A stretch of DNA of 64,000 nucleotides, taken from assembly GCA_947627005.1 (NCBI GenBank), contig CANQUJ010000001.1, positions 124,001 through 188,000 of the forward strand, read 5' to 3'. This DNA is from an uncultured Clostridia bacterium (lineage in GTDB: Bacteria; Bacillota; Clostridia; Oscillospirales; Ruminococcaceae). Shown one piece after another: positions 62,271-64,000 of this stretch; position 1 is the first letter of the stretch, and every line of letters begins with the position of its first letter. Below the pieces are notes generated by a model, which saw only the letters and a program-made list of their open reading frames with translations, had not been told where the DNA came from and searched no databases. A program made the translations under genes and the position numbers.

Positions 62271-62392
62271 ATGCCAAAAGATTCACAAAAGCAAAAGTTG
62301 AAAAACGCCTGAAATCTGCGTTTAAAAACCTATTCGTCAAAGTTGAGGCTTTGGACAAGATCTTTGTAGAAACGGATAAAGGAGTTAAATAG
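62271..62392 (+). pseudogene. Small gene with an apparent -1 frameshift
   Basis: ATG 62271 has a good AAGAAGG site 8 nt upstream, but its frame stops after 13 codons. From 62282 another frame reads on without a stop for 36 codons, in a protein-like way (FTKAKVEKRLKSAFKNLF, VEALDKIFVETDKGVK). A single missing base around 62281 would join the two into a ~40-aa basic, amphipathic peptide. No family recognised. Confidence 0.45.
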
Positions 62393-62465
62393 TAGGCGGC
62401 GAAAAAGAATAAGCGGGGAGGGATGGGCTCTATGCTATCCCCGATTTCCTTTATCTGAAATTATT

Positions 62466-62494
62466 CCCGCCCGCACCGATTTGGCGCAGGCGGG
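62466..62494. terminator. Bidirectional terminator of the cotJ operon
   Basis: 12-bp GC-rich stem with two or three G-U pairs (CCCGCC...GGCGGG), 5-nt loop. Lies 14 nt beyond the cotJC stop. Confidence 0.75.
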
Positions 62495-62507
62495 TAGTTT
62501 TGCGGAT

Positions 62508-63110
62508 TTACTTTTTTACGTCAAAGCTCGGGTTGAAGGCGTAGAAGTTCTTCGCGTCGAGCTTGTCGGTGACGAGGCGAAGGGCTTCACCGAACCTCTG
62601 GAAGTGGACGATCTCGCGCTCGCGGAGGAATTTGATGACGTCGCGGACGTCCGGGTCGTCGACGAGGCGAAGAATGTTGTCGTAGGTAAGGCGGGCTTTC
62701 TGCTCCGCCCCCATATCCTCGCTTATGTCGGCGATCGGGTCGCCGGTCGATTGGAATATATCCGCGCAGAACGGATAGCCCGAGGCCTGAACGGGGTAGA
62801 GGCCGTTCGTGTGGTCGACAAAATAGGCGTCGAAGCCGCTCTCTTTGATCTCCTTCGGACTCAGGTTTCTCGTAAGCTGATAAACTATCGAGCAGATCAT
62901 CTCCATATGCGAAAGCTCTTCGGTGCCGATGTCGTTTAAAATCGCCTTGACCTCCGGCGTCGGGGCGGTGTATCGCTGCGAAAGATATCTCATCGCCGCG
63001 CCGAGCTCGCCGTCGGGGCCGCCGAACTGGGTTATGATTATCTTCGCGGCGGTCGGGTCGGGCTTCTTTATTTTAACGGGATATTCAAGCTTTTTCTCGT
63101 ATTTCCACAT
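62508..63110 (-). CDS. cotJC: Spore coat protein CotJC (manganese catalase family)
   Basis: A 200-aa ferritin-like di-manganese catalase family protein: GPDGELGAAMRYLSQRY, IGTEELSHMEMICSIVYQL (metal ligands E-x2-H), DPIADISEDMGAEQKARLTY, VIKFLREREIVHFQRFGEAL. Acts in the inner spore coat. Operon order cotJA-cotJB-cotJC is the standard one. Confidence 0.95.
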   Translation of the reverse strand: MWKYEKKLEYPVKIKKPDPTAAKIIITQFGGPDGELGAAMRYLSQRYTAPTPEVKAILNDIGTEELSHMEMICSIVYQLTRNLSPKEIKESGFDAYFVDHTNGLYPVQASGYPFCADIFQSTGDPIADISEDMGAEQKARLTYDNILRLVDDPDVRDVIKFLREREIVHFQRFGEALRLVTDKLDAKNFYAFNPSFDVKK

Positions 63111-63123
63111 ATCTCTTCACCTC

Positions 63124-63378
63124 TCAATTTGCCGAAAGTTCCCAAGGGAACGGCCCGTCGACCCAAGCCCAGCGGCTGTCGTTTTGCTCCGACATAACGC
63201 AAAGCGGCCCGTAGGACTTTTCGTACTGCTCTTTTGCCTCTTCGCAAAGCTTCTTGTTTTTATTGTAGAACGCAAGCGCCTCGGCGCAGTCGGGGTGAGT
63301 GTCCAAAAAAAGCGCCGCGTCGGTCACCGCGAAGGAATACATCTGAACTCTCTTTAAAAGCTTCTCTCTGTCGTTCAT
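63124..63378 (-). CDS. cotJB: Spore coat protein CotJB
   Basis: 84 aa; family motif LLKRVQMYSFAVTDAALFLDTHPDCAEALAFYNKNKKL and the end WAWVDGPFPWE. The start overlaps the cotJA stop by 4 nt. Confidence 0.94.
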   Translation of the reverse strand: MNDREKLLKRVQMYSFAVTDAALFLDTHPDCAEALAFYNKNKKLCEEAKEQYEKSYGPLCVMSEQNDSRWAWVDGPFPWELSAN

Positions 63379-63596
63379 AGCGGTCTCTCCCCCAAAAAAG
63401 GCTTGTCGAGGTCTTCAAAGACCGTTCCTCGGTCGAGAGCGACCGAAGGGTCGTATACGTTTTTCCACTTCTGATATGGCACATAAGCCATTCCGACCGG
63501 GGTTTCCGCGGGGAACGCGCTCATCGTGTTGTTTTTCGGGCAAAGGGGGCAGCTCTTCGCGGCCTCCTCGGCCTCTGCTATATCGGCAAGGTTCAC
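63375..63596 (-). CDS. cotJA: Spore coat protein CotJA
   Basis: 73 aa. CotJA core MAYVPYQKWKNVYDPSVALDRGTVFEDLDKPFLG. An N-terminal CPLC motif is noted. The start is GTG 63596 (AAAGGA 11 nt upstream); the ATG just upstream leads to a stop after four codons. First gene of the coat operon. Confidence 0.9.
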   Translation of the reverse strand: MNLADIAEAEEAAKSCPLCPKNNTMSAFPAETPVGMAYVPYQKWKNVYDPSVALDRGTVFEDLDKPFLGERPL

Positions 63597-63612
63597 TCTA
63601 TAACCATTCCTT

Positions 63613-63648
63613 TCAAAAAAAGATCCCGAGGGTTTTGTCCCTCGGGAT
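63613..63648 (-). terminator. Terminator between the edge gene and cotJ
   Basis: Perfect 10-bp stem ATCCCGAGGG / CCCTCGGGAT (63623-63632 and 63639-63648), 6-nt loop, followed on the minus strand by CTTTTTTT. Confidence 0.85.
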
Positions 63649-63683
63649 ATACTATGCTCTTCCCGCTTTCGCGGTTACAAACG

Positions 63684-63785
63684 CAGAAAACAGAAATCAG
63701 AGGTCAGAGATCGGAAGCAAAAAAGACAGGCAGTGCGGAAAAACCCGACTGTCTGTCTTCTGCTTTCTGTTATCTGTCTTCCGAC
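63684..63785. repeat. Heptad-repeat tract (copy 7)
   Basis: Purine units CAGAAAA, CAGAAAT, CAGAGGT, CAGAGAT, CGGAAGC (63684-63718); a GACAGGCAGT / ACTGTCTGTC core; pyrimidine units TCTTCTG, CTTTCTG, TTATCTG, TCTTCCG (63756-63783). It abuts the stop codon of the edge gene at 63786. Confidence 0.75.
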
Positions 63786-64000
63786 TTATACTGTCGCCTC
63801 GGCCTCGGCCCCGCTTGCGGGGGAGGGGCGCTCGGCGTTCTTTTCCTCTTCTTCAAGGGCGTAGGCCATCTCGAGCTTCTTTAAAAGCTTAATCATATCC
63901 TCGCTCTGCCTCGGGGTCTTTTTATACTTTGAAAGCGTCCCGACCAGCTTTCGAACAGCCTCTTTCTTGCGAAGCCTAAGATATACCAGCCCGAGATAAA
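63786..64000 (-). CDS. C-terminus of a TPR-like protein (partial)
   Basis: The last 71 codons only; the gene enters from the right edge. The visible part is helical: YLGLVYLRLRKKEAVRKL (TPR-like helix pair), then KTPRQSEDMIKLLKKLEMAYAL, and an acidic Glu/Ala tail. Too short to name a function. The stop codon directly borders the heptad tract. Confidence 0.6.
   Translation of the reverse strand, partial: YLGLVYLRLRKKEAVRKLVGTLSKYKKTPRQSEDMIKLLKKLEMAYALEEEEKNAERPSPASGAEAEATV

Noticed and set aside
62508-63110. Considered a housekeeping manganese catalase
   Set aside because: The cotJA-cotJB-cotJC order and 200-aa length identify the spore coat protein CotJC.

Overview
The window reads as chromosomal DNA from a spore-forming member of the Clostridia, most like a gut or rumen Oscillospirales / Ruminococcaceae-type bacterium. 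This is inferred from gene content: cotJABC spore coat genes, a SpoIID-type protein, DarA/HolB/RicT in the Firmicutes order, a cohesin-domain surface protein, BspA-like leucine-rich repeats, split glutamate synthase, type III glutamine synthetase and ANTAR control. No tRNA, rRNA, CRISPR array, insertion sequence or prophage was recognised. The density is about one gene per kb. Nearly all long ORFs opposite these genes are shadows.

Layout. 1-3.2 kb: the start of a probable xylanase lipoprotein and an AraC regulator (minus), then a membrane-anchored cohesin protein and an SPFH protein (plus). 3.2-10.3 kb: a DUF6465-like protein, a giant BlaR1-type sensor with its BlaI repressor and twin operators, a DUF3237-like gene with an ACG in place of its start codon, a lipoprotein and RNase P RNA. 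10.4-19 kb: PHP / CsbB-like glycosyltransferase / YfhO operon, Ig-like lipoprotein, PduL, HemW, and an orphan efflux adaptor. 19-24.2 kb (minus): membrane protein, LepA, and an ECF sigma / anti-sigma pair. 24.5-30.6 kb: an ArgC-like protein without its catalytic cysteine, HflX, a GC-rich multi-hairpin element, small genes, xylulokinase and SpoIID. 30.7-36.4 kb: a transglutaminase-like surface protein, GH39 beta-xylosidase and a MazF toxin. 36.5-43.1 kb: RicT, HolB, DarA, a pair of overlapping small sigma-like genes, YnzC and a WYL regulator, a metal-binding protein, an oxidoreductase and QueA. 43.2-46.2 kb: asd-dapA-dapB. 46.2-59.1 kb: a nitrogen assimilation island. 59.2-64 kb: PyrG, LRR protein, a broken small gene, cotJABC, and a TPR-like fragment.

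How the genes work together. The nitrogen island brings together ammonium uptake (an Amt-PII fusion), two glutamine synthetases, asparagine synthetase and a four-gene glutamate synthase whose reductase differs from GltD. It ends in an ANTAR antiterminator. The 5' leaders of gltB1 and glnN each carry a hairpin with a six-base loop having A at position 1 and G at position 4, next to or overlapping a T-rich terminator, so the ANTAR protein probably controls them by antitermination. Xylan use (the edge lipoprotein, XylB, GH39) is dispersed rather than in one operon.

The least explained features are non-coding. First, a family of degenerate 7-bp tandem repeats (purine-strand consensus about RTCRGAA) occurs in at least seven intergenic regions, often as a purine-rich arm followed by a pyrimidine-rich arm that can fold back, and several abut or overlap stop codons. 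Second, a roughly 90-bp GC-rich element at 26994-27083 has three consecutive perfect hairpins with 3-nt loops enclosed by a 10-bp closing stem.
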